From assembly GCA_019745505.1 (NCBI GenBank), contig JAIETE010000030.1, forward strand, positions 1 through 64,000: DNA of 64,000 bases, given 5' to 3'. Made by a program: the position numbers and the translations under genes. Positions within the stretch are counted from its first letter, which is position 1, and each line of letters starts with the position of its first letter. Shown piece after piece: positions 63,810 to 64,000 of this stretch. The DNA is from Candidatus Obscuribacterales bacterium. Lineage in GTDB: Bacteria; Cyanobacteriota; Vampirovibrionia; Obscuribacterales; Obscuribacteraceae. The notes below the pieces were generated by a model. The model was not told where the DNA came from, made no database searches, and was given only the letters and a program-made list of their open reading frames with translations.

Positions 63810-64000
63810 TCAGTCTAGATCTTTGGTGAGAGCAGATAATTCTTCGCTCTTCCTCAGCCTTTTCATGGCTTTGGCTTCGATTTGTCTTACACGCTCTCTG
63901 GAGATCCCAAATAATTCTCCTACCTGCGTTAGAGTCATAGTCACTCCATCCGGAATGCCGAAACGCATTCTCAAGATTTGTTGTTCTTGCGCAGGCAGAA
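63810..64000 (-). CDS. RNA polymerase sigma factor, SigA/RpoD-like, C-terminal part
   Basis: The minus-strand frame is open to the window edge and encodes the last 63 residues of a sigma-70 protein: region 4 with [47 protein letters not shown]. The SRERVRQIE helix contacts the -35 element. The stop is at 63810-63812. Whether it is the primary or an alternative group 2 sigma factor cannot be told from this part. Confidence 0.93.
   Translation of the reverse strand, partial: LPAQEQQILRMRFGIPDGVTMTLTQVGELFGISRERVRQIEAKAMKRLRKSEELSALTKDLD

Overview
The window reads as a chromosomal block from a Gram-negative-type bacterium built for nitrate respiration and nitric oxide (NO) handling. No rRNA, tRNA, CRISPR array, transposase or phage gene is visible. 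The taxon cannot be fixed from the sequence alone. The SigA-like tail at the right edge, the histidine kinase style and the gene mix would fit a non-photosynthetic cyanobacterial relative (Obscuribacterales/Melainabacteria), but that is inference.

Left part (1-20900). It opens with cytochrome c maturation system II (Ccs1 tail, CcsA), which serves the many c-type cytochromes further right. Next come a radical SAM/SPASM enzyme with a small basic ORF in front, a small cysteine-containing DUF1858/ScdA_N-like protein, an Rrf2 regulator, a quinol-type NO reductase (qNOR copy 1), a TDT-family transporter and a NarX/NarL-like two-component pair. An OB-fold secreted protein, an octaheme cytochrome c coupled to a PuuD-like (Urate_ox_N) membrane cytochrome, a B12/radical SAM protein, a TPR protein, a VOC protein and an NnrS-like membrane protein with small helical domains at both ends follow.

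Middle (21100-42700). A second, nearly identical qNOR lies on a segmental duplication that carries decayed pieces of both neighbours of copy 1. Behind it is a tight operon: diheme cytochrome c, NarG, NarH, NarJ, a NarI-Rieske fusion, a cytochrome b of bc type and a monoheme cytochrome c with an EF-hand-like loop. This looks like a nitrate reductase merged with a bc-type electron-transfer module. Two NarK-type transporters and a YwiC-like protein follow around a perfect 22-bp palindrome. A hypothetical secreted protein, an acyl-CoA dehydrogenase, an HxlR regulator and a radical SAM/SPASM protein of AhbD/NirJ type come next.

Right part (42700-64000). This holds a nitronate monooxygenase-like protein, a CMD-domain protein, a tyrosine phenol-lyase/tryptophanase pair around a protoporphyrinogen-oxidase-like gene, and a third NOR paralogue whose active site and quinol site differ from the two qNORs in ways that recall putative NO dismutases (NOD). 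It is divergent from an unknown polytopic membrane protein. Then come a second Rrf2 regulator, a rubredoxin-RIC(ScdA/YtfE) fusion, a single-domain globin, a histidine kinase that lacks the usual phosphoacceptor His, three UspA proteins, a DUF2934 protein, an avidin-family protein, a P2-type cation ATPase and, at the edge, the C-terminus of a SigA-like sigma factor.

Working together, the genes suggest an organism that reduces nitrate through a quinol/bc-linked Nar complex, senses NO and oxygen through Rrf2 and NarXL-type regulators, removes NO with several NOR-family enzymes and a globin, repairs Fe-S damage with RIC, and rides out anoxia with a Usp/P-ATPase set like a dormancy regulon. No nitrite reductase (NirS/NirK) is seen in the window. 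The strongest candidate for something new is the NOD-like NOR at 49441-51807.
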